DNA of 64,000 nt from Ostrinia nubilalis (GCF_963855985.1 NC_087099.1:10508001-10572000); one strand, 5' to 3'. Counted from the first letter of the stretch, positions 45,985-58,530 are shown. Translations and numbers: made by a program. The notes: generated by a model not told the origin, from the sequence alone.

Positions 45985-48365
45985 GAGTTGACAGTTAGAC
46001 AGTTTTGGATCGACAAGAAGTTACTATTTCTTTTTAAACGTTAAACTTTATTTACTTTTCTTACACAACTTTGATTTGCCGAAAGACATTCAGCTGTTTT
46101 TCGTTACGCCCGTTTTCATTAGGGTTGCACTGTAGATAAATTCTCTACGAAACTTTCTCACAAATTGTGTGCGAACCAGCCAACCGATTCGGACAACCTT
46201 AGCAATAGTTTGTCTTCCAGTTTACTTATTTGTCACAACAGAACAAAACCTACGCGTCCGAAACACAATATTTATACATTTTCAGACAGTTTCATACTTA
46301 GCTCGCGACGTCCGTTCTAGCTAGCTGGACTTTTGGCCAGCGTACCCTGACCCGCGAGAATTCTGGAACTGGATCTATTCTACTACTTTATTCTTTTGTC
46401 GAAGATATACGCGGGGTCAGATTATAATGGTGGGTTGATACGCGGACTGCCCAGTATGAATTATGCATTTTTGTTTTGGATTTTTATGAGGAAAGTTTTG
46501 ATTATTTTCAGTTCGAAGCGAATAGGCAGATATATCAAGGGAAGGAGACTCTATGCCTAGATGTAGAGTTAATTGCGTGCACGAAATTTAAGGATGGTCG
46601 TGCGATGAATTCGCGACTGAAAAAGTACTCAAAAGTTGTTTTTGTTTCTTAATTTCATAATTAATCATGTGAAATGAGCCTTCAAACACTTCATAGTAGA
46701 CCCTTTGGACGGGTGCAATCTAGGCACCATTTGTTTCACTCATCTTTATTATGAGCGTTATGGAAAAATTACATTTTCTCATTTCGCAAAAGGCACTTGT
46801 AATTCAATATTACATTCATCACAATGTTGGCTACAATCTTAGCACGTTTGAAGATGCTGCAAATCAATTCAACAATCACTAATCAATTAATGCTACATTG
46901 ACCGAATGATTTCAGAATTAGTAATAATTTACAAAGACGTTCTGATTAAAGTGACCTATTGACGCTCATACATCAATGCAAGTTTAATCAGCAAATAATT
47001 GTTTTCGTCGCGTCCCCACTCGTAAATCAGCCGTTAGTACTTGGCAAGACACAATAAAAACTACAAAAATAAGCCATAAATCGCGATCGCTACATTTTTC
47101 ATGTTACCAGTTATTGTTTATCGTGAAGGCATTTTGTCGCACGTCGCATGGACAAAGATTAACGCGATGGGCGGACACGGTTTGTTTTCTAAAATTATAT
47201 TTTGTTGTTGTTGTAGTAAGGTGTAGTTTTATGTAAGGGTTTTGATGTGTCATTTGAGTCTTGAGTAAAGTATGGGTCAAAGATTAGCGAGTGACTTTCT
47301 TTGGACAGATGTGTCAATTTAAAGTCATGTAGGATGTAGGTAGGTTGACAGTATTTAGACATGGTTGTCCCCATTGGGTACAAATTTGAGCTCTTATAAA
47401 ACGCCATAAAATATCTCCGAAAAAAAATGCATTAAAATTATGTTTGGTAATGTTAATCTATTTTTGTATGTTGGCTTTTTTGAGGACACATAATAAGTCC
47501 ATCCTAAAAAAATCTTGCCTTTACACCACTTCTTCACAAAATATTAGAAAATTAAATAACCCTCCTTCTGGCGCAGTCGGGTATTAAGTGGTCCACTAAA
47601 GTCAGCCTTTATTTCGTCCTACACAAATTCGTAGAGATTGTCTGTTCTATGAAGCAGGTTAAGTCTTCGTTCCACTTTCCCTCAACAGATAAAACCAAAA
47701 GAATCCCGTCAGCTACCGGGCATCACGCGACGGACCGGCCGAAACCGCGCAACCCACCTTAATACCAAAGATTGAACGATTAAGCAAGTAATTAAGTATC
47801 GACGCCAATTCTGTCGTGGCGACTCTTAAATTTGCATGTTAAACGAAGTTTAACTTTGGTTTTTGTTTTGTAAACCTTATTGAGATGCTGGCCGTTCGCG
47901 TGCGTAGCCGCAGGACAGACGCTCCGGCAATTTTCTTTTTACAACCGAGTGGACCTTCTGTAAGTTATCTTAAGGTTGGGGATTCAGAATCTGATTGTTT
48001 TTTTTAAAGTGGTGGATTGATCGCCTTTTTAATTGTGTTGTTAATGTCAGCGTTAAGGCGTAGAGATCGCTTGCTTCGATTGTGTGCGCCGATCCGGTGT
48101 GAATTCGAATTCGATATGTAGATTTTACTTACTTATATCCGTAATTGCAATTCTATTTAGACATAGGCTTGGGTGGAATAGTTGAAATAGTTAATGCACA
48201 TGAGAGTAACATTAAAAACCTTATTTGTACAGACTAATAATGTCGTTTCAAAGTTAGGAATTAATAAATAAAATACGGACAGCATGATGGACGACAAGCA
48301 TAACTGTCACAAAACTAATGAAATGTGTAGCAAAGGGGTTCTGAAGTAGACCACGAGTCTCGACA
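45985..48365. other. AT-rich DNA, no gene seen
   Basis: No supported coding frame or repeat over about 2.4 kb. Confidence 0.45.
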
Positions 48366-48405
48366 TGACCGATGGACCGACGACCTTAAGATGATAGCTG
48401 GCATA
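48366..48405 (+). mobile_element. Possible RTE remnant next to a palindromic element
   Basis: GATGGACCGACGACCTTAAG recalls the RTE segment coding for RWTDDL. Only about 35 bp match, so the call is tentative. Confidence 0.35.
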
Positions 48406-48412
48406 GGCTAGT

Positions 48413-49180
48413 AATAAAAACCGACTCCAAAAAACCTACACTAAAACGTAGAAAAAATAATTACTAATTACCTACTTATTTATTAGGACGAATTATTAAT
48501 ATTTATGTAGGTATACCATGATTGATACTTCTGGAGTCGGTGCCAAGATTATGAAACATGTAAAGTTTGCCTGCACCGACTCCAAAAGTATCAATCATGG
48601 TATACCTACATAAATATTAATAATTCGTCCTAATAAATAAGTAGGTAATTAGTAATTATTTTTCTACGTTTTAGTGTAGGTTTTTTGGAGTCGGTTTTAT
48701 TTTTTTTTATAAAATTTTACTTATTTCTTGCTTTTTAGTTAACTAATTATTACCTTGATGTTACCACTGAAGGTAGGCAGTACACTGAGACTAAAAAAAA
48801 TTGGTTCATATTCGGCGGAGATATTGCGTATAAAAAAGTTCATCCCCAATTTTCCACCCTTGGGGGTGAAATATTTTCTTCAAATTCGCATGAAACCACC
48901 CTTTTGATAATACCTATTCAACAAAAAAATAATCGTTCAAATTGGTTTATAATCGGCGGAGATATTGCGTATAAAAAAGTTCATCCCCAATTTTCCACCC
49001 TTGGGGGTTGCTTTTTTTATTATTAAATTTAAATGGGACCACCCTTGAGGTATTACCTATACGCCGAAAAAAGATTTGTTCAAATCGGTTCATAATTGGC
49101 GGAGTTATCGCGTAACAAACATAGAAAAAAAAAAAACATACGGGTCGAATTGAGAACCTCCTCCTTTTTTGAAGTCGGTT
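48413..49180. mobile_element. Non-autonomous element with AACCGACTYC ends and a 128-bp-arm palindrome
   Basis: The outer ends are AACCGACTCCAAAAAA (48419) and its complement TTTTTTGAAGTCGGTT (ending 49180). The left part is an almost perfect palindrome: arms 48413-48542 and 48574-48701 around a loop of about 31 bp. The right part has two direct copies of about 70 bp (about 48798-48867 and 48939-49008), containing GGCGGAGATATTGCGTATAA and CCCCAATTTTCCACCCTTGG, plus a third decayed piece near 49080. The 3' end with CGGGTCGAATTGAGAACCTC is one I recall as common in Lepidoptera. The superfamily is undetermined; no target duplication was found. Confidence 0.8.
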
Positions 49181-49469
49181 GAAAACGGAAGATCATGCTA
49201 CTTTTTGGTGCTCCTTAAAGAGGATAACGTCCAGCAGGGTACTGTACTGACGTTGCTTGATATGAAGGATTCTATTTAAAAAAAAATGCCTAAGAATCTC
49301 TCTATAGTCTGTCTGTGAATATTTTCTTAATATGCATAAGCATTTTAGTTTTTTTTTACCAAACCAAGTGGCCAGACAATCGCTCAGTCACAATAGTCCA
49401 CACAAGCATTATACCTACTTTTAAACGATCCAGAAATAAATAACGTACTTACGCCGGAAAGCCATATTA
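49181..49469. other. No gene seen
   Basis: Unique-looking AT-rich sequence between two mobile elements. Confidence 0.4.
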
Positions 49470-49824
49470 GGCGACCCCAATTAGCTCAGTTGTGATATAC
49501 TATGGGGTGGCGGATCGATTCCCGTTGCGGGCGGTGGTCAAGCATTAAAATATTAAGGGCCCTCTAATCTACCATGATTGAATTTGCCTTCAGCCGGCGA
49601 GTGCGGAACTCGCAAGCTATGTATCACTGACCCCTACCGTTGGTTGTCGAATATCAGTCTAGAAGGAAAACGTGGTCACTGGTCAACAATGAAAATAAAC
49701 ATATATTAGTTCATAATCTACCTAGCTACCCTCGGAGATGAAAGTAAGTTTACCCCACCATGTATCTCGTCAGCGCAACCTCGACCACTCTGACTAGAGT
49801 TCCCGACTAAGAAGAAGAAGAAGT
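49470..49824 (+). mobile_element. tRNA-derived SINE with (GAA)n tail, about 355 bp
   Basis: The 5' end has a pol III A-box-like TTAGCTCAGTTGTG (49481-49494) and a B-box GGATCGATTCC (49512-49522) at tRNA-like spacing. After a tRNA-unrelated body the element ends CGACCACTCTGACTAGAGT, CCGACTAAGAAGAAGAAG. The same tail block occurs on the minus strand at 8834-8965. It appears near full-length; target duplications were not resolved. It is non-coding and dependent on a partner LINE. Confidence 0.72.
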
Positions 49825-51642
49825 TCAATAGTAGATTTCAGGAAGTACGAACGAACGATCGAATGAAACAGCAGATAGACTTTATTTGTAAGAATATTTT
49901 ACATTAATGACGGGCACTGAAAAATGTGAAATCTTAACGATAAGGATTATAGGTTTTTAAAATAAAAAAAACAGTCATAACAGGTTAAATAGTGACATTT
50001 CTTGTAAAAGATTGCTAGTAATTAGAAGAAAAACCGCTGTACTTAGAAGTAAGGCTGAAAGAAATGATCATTTTAGGAAGGCAGCAAGACCTAGCAAAAA
50101 TTTATCATACGCAGTTCCAAAGTCTTGTGTACTCTCAATAAAATATTCCTAAGTGCTATCGTCACCTTACTCCACAACGCATCTCATTTTCCAGTTTAGT
50201 TCTCTAGTTTTCTTAAAGATTTTAAACCTTTGTTTGTCACCTGTCATCCGCTTTGCAATGGAGAGAAGTCGAACCTTAATTTCGAACTCTTCCTATGTTC
50301 TTCTGATTAATTTCGTTGCGGGTCCAATGACAGTTTAACTTTCCCCCGGGACAAACTTGACCTTCATTGGTTGGGTTTTTATGGCGGTCAAGCTGTAGAT
50401 CCTGGCTACACAGGAGTTGCAGTGGTGGGAACGAGAGGTGGGAATAGTCCCGTTTTCGAGTTTAGTTCGAGTTCCACTCGTAAGTCCCCACCGTATGGTA
50501 TAAATCTACAGGCGGTGTACAAAGCGTGCGGGCCCCCGATAGCGGTATCTAAAGCCTCTCCGAGAACGAAAATTAGCATTTTAATAAATACACACCCTTT
50601 GAAACGCACCGCCCATAAATTCGCCGGATCTTTATAATCAAATTCAAATACATTAGTCTTATTTTGCGAGGAAACTTTGGAAAATTGTGGTGCACATTTC
50701 TCTTGTATCGGTAACGAACACCGCGGTTTGAAACTTTGTTTGGAACAACCTCTGTTTTGAATTAAATATTGTTTGTTTGATACATTTGTGTCAGATTGTT
50801 TAAGTTATTAGAATACGTGAGAAGCAGGTGCTTCTGTGTCTTCAGAGAACTCTTAACTTAATTAATAGCAATAGTAATTGAAGAAATAAAGCTTTGTGGT
50901 TAAGCTTTGATTACCTAACTCAGAAATCGCTTCTTAGCAAATATACCACCTCAATAGTTCCCTTCAGATTTGACCTAAAAGGCATTAATATACAAGTATA
51001 TCTTATGTTAACTACTAATGTGTTAAGATGAGATATTCCTAAGATACTAGATGTCTTAACTCCTTTAATCTTTGATTTTCAATTACGATAATCAGCTTCA
51101 ATTAGCTATAAATCATTAGATTAGATTATACCCTAATATGTAGTAGGTACCAACTTGATAATCATCTGTTTACATTCCCCACACACTATTTCAAATACGT
51201 TTCAATTAACCGTGGCAATACTACGAGTATTCCAGCACCGTCCACTAAATCTCAACTAACGCTATTTACACACCTAATTCGTTTACGCATTAAACAATTT
51301 TCACAATTACGAGTTGCGAACTGGCACATAACTAACATAGCTTAATTATACGTGTATCATGTATACGACTATTAAACTAAGCAAGTGGCGGTCATCGTAA
51401 TCTTGGATAAGGGCGCGCGCATAAATCTGGGCGGGTGACGCGCCCCGGGCCTTACTTTATCTACTGTGTGCGGGTGACGCTCGGCGACGAAGATACGAGG
51501 GCTAGAAGGGACAATAATTTGGGTGAAAATCAGTTGGCATCTCGTGATAGAACACCTCTGACCTGTCCTGAAACTTGCAGCCCGGTCTCTACAGCTAGTA
51601 TTCAAAGTACTAGGGTGCTACAGTGTAGATATTCCTAACTCG
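49825..51642. other. No gene seen; unrecognised 88-codon frame at 50371-50637
   Basis: The frame at 50371-50637 lies in a GC-richer patch and is overlapped by an open frame on the other strand (50406-50609). Neither resembles a known family, and no splice or promoter signal supports them. A second GC-richer patch is at 51395-51500. Confidence 0.4.
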
Positions 51643-51990
51643 ATGAGAGCAGTGGATGTCATCAGGAAATCCTAGAGGAATGCCTTTGTCTTACTAAGGC
51701 ATTTCCCAAGGATTTCCTTAACGACCAGTCCTGCGCTGCCCGCATCCAAAAACTTTCCGTGACCTTCACCAGATCGCCGATCCACGTACATACTATGTCT
51801 TCCGGCCCGTGGTTGTCACGAAATCAGAAAAGTTCTCGTTTTCTGCCCGAAAGGCCATCCGCCCTACAAGCTATATGGCCCGCCCACTGCCACTTGCGTT
51901 TGGCAGTTCTGTGGGCTTTGTCGATTGCTTTGATTTTTCTGCGGATCATCCACTGCCCTTTGGGTGACCTTTAGCCTTCTTATGAGGCCC
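51643..51990 (-). mobile_element. Rearranged RTE-type LINE fragment, mostly minus strand
   Basis: From about 51700 to 51990 the minus strand carries RTE reverse transcriptase C-terminal coding sequence in several frames: RRLKVTQRAV near 51960, then the segment complementary to GGGCGGGCCATATAGCTTG, then the RWxDDLVKV region near 51775. The outer piece 51643-51690 (AGCAGTGGATGTCATCAGG and AATCCTAGAGGAATGCCTT) is in plus orientation and forms an inverted repeat with AAGGCATTTCCCAAGGATTT at 51697-51716. The copy is frame-disrupted and locally inverted. It is closer to the (GAAC)n-tailed family than to the (ATG)n family. Confidence 0.75.
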
Positions 51991-53802
51991 ATAGTAAACG
52001 ACCCCGATTCCCCCATTGAATACTGATAAATTAGTTTCCTGAAGCTTGAGATACTCCATGTAGAGGCTAATACCACGAAGAAAACTGTAGAGATACCACA
52101 TCCAGCTTCTCCCTACAGCGTTGCCTCCGATAATTGCTGCCGCCCGCGCCCGGCGAACACCTCTGACCCGTCCTGAAACTTGCAGCCGATCACAATTTAT
52201 TAATGTCCTGGCCCGCGATAGAATTATAAGGTTAAATAAAGATATAGGTTCAGGTTACGAGATTACGAAGTTAGTGAGCCAAGTTGTAAATTGTACGTGG
52301 TTGTAAAGAGCCTTCAAAAATCCTAGGTTTTTTGATTATACTGAACTTTTTCGTTTATATTTTTAATCTGCGGAAAAGCAAAAGTTAGAGCCATTATTTT
52401 GTCTCTAACTACGCGTATTCGTTATTTTCATATTACATGTAATTGTTAATCAGTCAGTCATCAAGTCACAGATTTTTCCTCCAAAATAAAATTATCAGTC
52501 TCAACACTGCGGTACCCTAAAAATCACATTGTAGATATTTTCACATGGAAGCATGATAGAGACATATAATTTTAGATTAGGATTACAAACAAATAACTCA
52601 TTAATTCAGCAATTTTAATCTTAATTTGTTTACAGCAGTGACCCAAGATTTGGTGCGGCGCTGATTTATGGACTCGCCCAATTTTAGGCAACTAAATTGC
52701 TGTAGTGACAATTTTAGGCAGAACCAGTGCGCATGCGTCGGGCTGATTTACACGACACAGGGCCGATCTTATCCAGGACAGGCGGTCGCATAAATAAATT
52801 AACTAATTCTAAGGCTAAGTATACCTATAGTACTATAATATCGTTAATGGTGTTCATGAGATCGCTCATTTGAAACCTCCGCATGATTTACCAACCACTA
52901 CTCTCTTGACTCAGAGGGTTGGAATTCGATTACAAGTCGAGCACATACTCGTGTACCTAATGTAAAATTACTTTGTTCCAAGATTAGTTAGATGAATGCA
53001 TCTTTCGAAAACTCAAGTGTTTATAAAATTCAAAAATACCAACTTGAAATGGCAAACATATTCTTTTGATTTCGCAAGAAAGGTATTTGAACATTTTCAC
53101 GAATCTCACACACATTGAGAATCCATAAGCTTAAACGATAACAGCATACTAGATTCATCACACGTTGTTTCACAACACTATACAATATAATTCCTCGATT
53201 TATATGTGCCCACTACTTTTCGGGAGCAGATAAACTGCCAAAATTAAATATTATGCCAATAAAAACGATATTAAGGGCGCCCCTACTTCCGACCGCCGAT
53301 AATTTTGCGTCCCACTCAATAAATATACCTTCGACATTTTCAAGTTAGGAGGAATAATTCATAATAACCTCAGGCGGGACGGGAACCAGGCATCCGCCCT
53401 TCAGCTCGATACTGCAATAAAGGGAATCCCTTAACCGTAGATGGCGGGCGGTGGATTTAACAACCTTTTGAGTCTGGAGCGGTCTGGGAGACCGGTAATG
53501 ATGACCGTTGTGTGGTTAATAGTTTAATTCCAAATTAATTTAATACAAAATGCTTTCTTCTGTGGAGTGTATCAACTTCCTTACACCAAACATAATACAT
53601 AATAATATATCAGTCTTACGCGACTGGCTAAATAGGATCAATTCAACTTAAAAAGTAATTTTAATACTCATAATCTTATCAATTTACAAACGGTAGAGCG
53701 ATCAAAATTTACCAAAATCTTTTTACGGAAGTATCTTAGTGTTCATGACTGTTTACGTTTACGAAATTTATCAAAATGAACATTGTCTAATCGAGTACGG
53801 AG
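51991..53802. other. No gene seen
   Basis: AT-rich, with a small block at 52155-52190 (ACACCTCTGACCCGTCCTGA, then AACTTGCAGCC) that repeats 51550-51585 almost exactly, showing a local direct duplication of about 36 bp spaced about 605 bp apart. Confidence 0.5.
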
Positions 53803-54732
53803 AGTTCGGTATATTGTACCGCCGGGTAAATTGTACCACCCTTATATTTCGTAAAGTATTTATTGAATGTCTGTAATTGCAACACTTAGCGATACACAAC
53901 TAAATTCAATTAATATCGGCCAATTGGTTTTTGCCGCGACAACGAACACGTGTGTTTTATTTTGAAAAATATTTTTTCATTGTTTTCAAGCAACTTTTGA
54001 CAATGCATGTTTAGTTTGTAATTTTGTTAAATTTAATCACAGGATGTTTCTAATATATTATTTAGAAGCGTATATTAGTGTGGATTACAATTATTTGAAA
54101 CATTTTTCGATATTTATAGGCTATATTTTTTACCGATTTTTTAAAAGCACTATCACCTAGTCGGCTAAATTGTACCACATCAAGTTGTATGGAACTTTAC
54201 CAAAGGATTTTGAATTTTTTTTTAGTTAATCATATTTTGAAGTTATAATAGTGTAGTTATGTTTGACTAACAATAAATGAAAGCAAAAGACTGGCAAAGT
54301 AGATTAGGTAGAAGTGTGCGTTACGATAATTGGAATTACAAAACTTGTACTCAAAATCGTGATAACGTGTAAAACAATATCGATTGTCTATGTTATTAAC
54401 TACTGCTCCTTTTCGTTACCTAATTTGTTAAGAATGTATCGTATAATATTTTGCCATAGTTTTTTTAAAGGCTTGAAATTTATTGAAATCCAATTTAGTA
54501 ACCATGTGGTACAAATTATCGAACCGGTTGGCTAAATTGGACCGAAGCTCTGAACTCGTATTTTGTTGATTTGTGCTAAATATACAACAATTATGTTGAT
54601 TAATACCTATGAAATAGTAAGTTGAATAATTTATCTTTTAGTATATACCATGAACATTAGCAAAAACAAAAGAAAACTATGTGTAAAATGGGATTGAAAA
54701 AAACTGGTCCAAATTGCCGGACTCTCCCTTAT
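53803..54732 (+). mobile_element. Non-autonomous element of about 920 bp, copy 2
   Basis: This 930-bp copy is nearly identical to 29577-30494 along its whole length and in the same orientation. The main difference is about 13 extra bases near 54307 (AGGTAGAAGTGTGCGTTACG region). The left end is AGTTCGGTATATTGTACCGC; the right end is GGTCCAAATTGCCGGACT followed by CTCCCTTAT. An open frame of 73 codons (54314-54535) is fortuitous and broken in copy 1. Confidence 0.85.
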
Positions 54733-57504
54733 ATGTTTTGTATTTTTTTTACTTAAATCGATAATAGTGCTGCTGAAAATAAAAATGTTTACCCTATTCA
54801 TTATTGAATGGATAAACCTCGCTTGGGTCCGCGAAGACCGTTACCCTCGCTGAGGAAGGTTAAACGTATACTTGGCCCTTCGACTTATAAATATCAATTT
54901 ATCCGAGATGTCAAATACGGCGAAGCCTGGCCATTTTCACATTACGGATTGCTGCTATCTTTCTTGGGATGCTAGCTTTATCACCGCTTTTTTCGCTATT
55001 CCTTTTCCATAATACGCTTTTGATCAAACTTTACTTAATAGTTAATTAAATAAAAAATTAGCTAATTCATTCATTCATTATTACGTTTTCTCTGTGCCCT
55101 TGGTAATAAACATATTTTCGAGATAGTCAATTGTGTTTCAGAACTTTTTAGGAATGTAATTGCCTTCTGAGTCAACTGCAAACACTGTCAATGAAATTTC
55201 ATATTCAAGGATGTTTACGTTGTCGTAACTGGATTTCGTAGCACTGAGAGGTGCCGTAGCACTTACCTCTTGCTACGACTAAGTCAGTGATACAGCGATA
55301 AATCTGCTCTGCAAAGACAATGACAAACTACCCTCCCCACTCTATCACCGCAAGCGCAAGACAAACCCGCTTTCCACCATCGCGGGGCTACATTAACGTT
55401 CATTAAATTCCTCCCAAATTCGCGGTACACAGACAAAAATAGAGCTATATATTAAAAGGATTTACTGGACAAATATATGTAAAGTTTGCTGGATATATTA
55501 TATCATGGGGTTGGGTGGGGTACGTGAAAACATTCGGGTACGTGCCTTAGCATAATGCCTCGAAGGGCGCTAGGGATTCTACGCTTCCGCAATTCGTCTT
55601 GCAGGAATCCCTAATTTGAAATGTGTATGAGCTTCGAATGCCGGGCACTAATGGACGCTGCTAATGTTTAGGATTAACTTGACTATTTTCGTAGTCGAAT
55701 TGAAGGGTTGTTTTCTGTAATGCTAGTAGCGTAGTGTTGTTGTATGCAATAATCATTAATGTGTGTTTGTTATTCAGTTGCGAAATAGTATTGATTAGGT
55801 TCATGTTACTTACGAGAGCTATAGAAATTAATCTGGCACATAAAAGAAGTATAGGTAAAGGTAGATATCTATATGAAGTCAAAACGGAAACTATCCAAAA
55901 TCTTCTCGCTAAACACACAAATTTCGCTTCTGCGTAAAAACCATTTTCCACTTAAACCGTCCGCGTTTCTCTTCATTACAAACAGCTGAAATTTAAAATT
56001 TCGCTTGAAACTTGTTAGGAGATTAGCGACAAAGCCGCGATATCTTAAATGTGGATCTGCTGTAAACAAATTCGCGCTCGCGCCGCACAATTTATGAGTT
56101 TATATATCATTAGCGAATTATTAAAACGCTTGAAGATACAATTTTTTGCCGGCCACTTTACGGCAATTTGGAGAGCGCTTTACAGCGCTCGATGCTTATC
56201 GTAATTGTTAAACTGTCGCCGCGGCGAGGTTTGCAGAAGGTTTATTGTTTAATTGTAATCTACTGGTTTTGAAGCGGCGTGTGTTTCATTATCGTTTTTA
56301 TCGCCGTTTGATTTGACGTGATTCAATTTTCGATGGTAATTTCGTTGAACTGTTTACGTAAGTAAACTAAGATTAAAACTCATATCCTTTTCATTAAGCT
56401 GCATATAAATAAATGAAAGCTTAAAAATAAGCAACCTTATTTTAGTTCTGAATCTGAAAACTTATTCCAAAACAAGAGCTACGAGTACGAGTATCTTAGT
56501 CCTGTAATAATGTAATTATTGGTTTAAGAAATATAAAAACTCAAAAAATACTCAGCACTATGTTAAATTATGTAAATGAAAAGCCTCCTTTATAGCTTTC
56601 TGATCTGGATGTTTTGTACACGAAAGGTAAAAGGAAAAATACACTTTAAACAGTCGTCGTCTTGGCTTCACAGAACGTCTTAAGAAGATTTTTATTTCAT
56701 ACCAGCATACTAAATACAGAAACCTAAACATTTATAACTCAAAACATCCTTCTTTTTTCTCAAAGCTTGATTAACTAGACAAAAGCTCCCATAAAATGCT
56801 TGGAAACCCAAAGAATTCCCTTAAACGTTAAAAAACGCGACCCTTACAGGATATAGGGATATTTCCTCAGGCAATACAAAGGGCCTGGAACAATACGGGT
56901 CCCATCTGCGCGAGTTTCGCAGATTCAATTAAAATTTAACTGAAGATTATCACGCAAAGAGGTTTAGATTACGTGGCTGGAGCCTTTTTGGGCCTATTTA
57001 TGTTCATTTTTACAGAGGTTTTGGATACATTACGATATGATTATAGTTAAGAACAAACTGAAATAGGTAATGAACTTATTAAATGAACTCCTCTTCCATT
57101 TTATCAAAGTAACATAAAGTCGTACAGTTTTCACTGTCTATGTGTAGAATTGTTTGTCGAATTTGTCTAAATCAATTAATGAAACTGCGCTAGTGAAGTT
57201 ATGCAATTATAAAAGTTAATTATTAACTGACTACATTTATTTAGCGTAAGCAAGTATAAAAGGAAATCATTAGTTGAAAATGAAATGAAGTCATAAGGAT
57301 AAATCTAAAGTTATTGCGTTTGTCAATTAAATTGGATATACGAAGCTTTTGAGCAGAGTCGCTAAAAAAGGTTCTAAATATTTCATAGCCCATTTTTCAT
57401 TTTCCACATAATTTCCAGCATTATTTAGACAAAACGAACTTCGTCGTCCATCTCCGAACATAATTGGGGCTGTGTTTGCGAAGCGCCGTTCGTAAATGAA
57501 AAAT
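54733..57504. other. AT-rich DNA, no gene seen
   Basis: No supported gene. The patch at 56140-56300 has higher GC and several clustered inverted motifs such as GAGCGCTTTACAGCGCTC (56172-56189). A short inverted pair AGGGATTC/GAATCCCT lies at 55570-55611. Confidence 0.45.
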
Positions 57505-58530
57505 AAACATGCGTAAAGCTCTTTATGTCGTCGCGATGTAGCACGTACCTATTAACGTTGTTTGCGACGAACATAGCCCAAGGAAAACGACTAGCTCGTG
57601 TGGAAAGATCGGGAAAATTTTCCCAGTTTAACTTAAGGTTTCAATTAAAATTGGGAATGTTGGCAGCAGGATGAGATGTTAAGAATTGTAAACATGCGTA
57701 AAGCTCTTTATGGCGTCGCGATGTAGCACGTACCTATTGACGTTGTTTGCGACGAACATAGCCCAGGGAAAACGACTAGCTCGTGTGGAAATATCGGGAA
57801 AATTTTCCCAGTTTTACTTAAGGTTTCAATTAAAATTGGAAATGTCGACAGCAGGATGTAATATTCAAAATTATAAACATGCGTAAAGCTCTTTATGTCG
57901 TCGCGATGTAGCACGTACCTATTAACGTTGTTTGCGACGAACATAGCCCAAGGAAAGCGACTAGCTCGTGTGGAAATATCGGGAAAATTTTCCCAGTTTT
58001 ACTTAAGGTTTCAATTAAAAATGGAAATGTTGGCAGCAGGATGAGATGTTAAGAATTGTAAACATGCATAAAGCTCTTTATGTCGTCGCGATGTAGCACG
58101 TACCTATTAACGTTGTTTGCGACGAGCACAGCCCAAGGAAATCGACTAGCTCGTGTGGAAATATCGGGAAAATTTTCCCAGTTTTGCTTAAGGTTTCAAT
58201 TAAAATTGGAAATGTCGGCGGAAGGCATCGGCATGAGATGTTAAATAAAATAAACATGCGTAAAGCTCTTTATGTCGTCGCGATGTATTAACGTTGTTTG
58301 CAACGAGCACAGCCTAAGGAAAGCGACTAGCTCGTGTGGAAATATCGGGAAAATTTTCCCAGTTTTACTTAAGGTTTCAATTAAAAATGGAAATGTTGGC
58401 AGCAGGATGAGATGTTAAGAATTGTAAACATGCGTAAAGCTCTTTATGTCGTCGCGATGTAGCACGTACCTATTAACGTTGTTTACGACGAACATAGCCC
58501 AAGGAAAGCGACTAGCTCGTGTGGAAAATA
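57505..58530 (+). repeat. Tandem array, about 185-bp unit, six copies with alternating variants
   Basis: Units start at AAACATGCGTAAAGCTCTTT: 57505, 57690, 57875, 58060, 58252 and 58426 (lengths 185, 185, 185, 192, 174, last truncated). Every complete unit contains GTCGTCGCGATGTA, GACTAGCTCGTGTGG and the palindrome GGGAAAATTTTCCC. Units 1, 3 and 5 share one 3' variant (GTTGGCAGCAGGATGAGATG), while units 2 and 4 carry others (GTCGACAGCAGG, GTCGGCGGAAGG). Unit 5 lacks AGCACGTACCT. No unit has a conserved coding frame. Confidence 0.93.

Noticed and set aside
50371..50637. 88-codon open frame in a GC-richer patch
   Set aside because: The opposite strand is equally open, there is no recognised domain or splice context, and base composition alone explains the lack of stops.
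54314..54535. 73-codon frame in the 920-bp element
   Set aside because: The near-identical copy at 29.6-30.5 kb lacks the start region through a 13-bp difference and gives no matching frame, so it is not a conserved protein.
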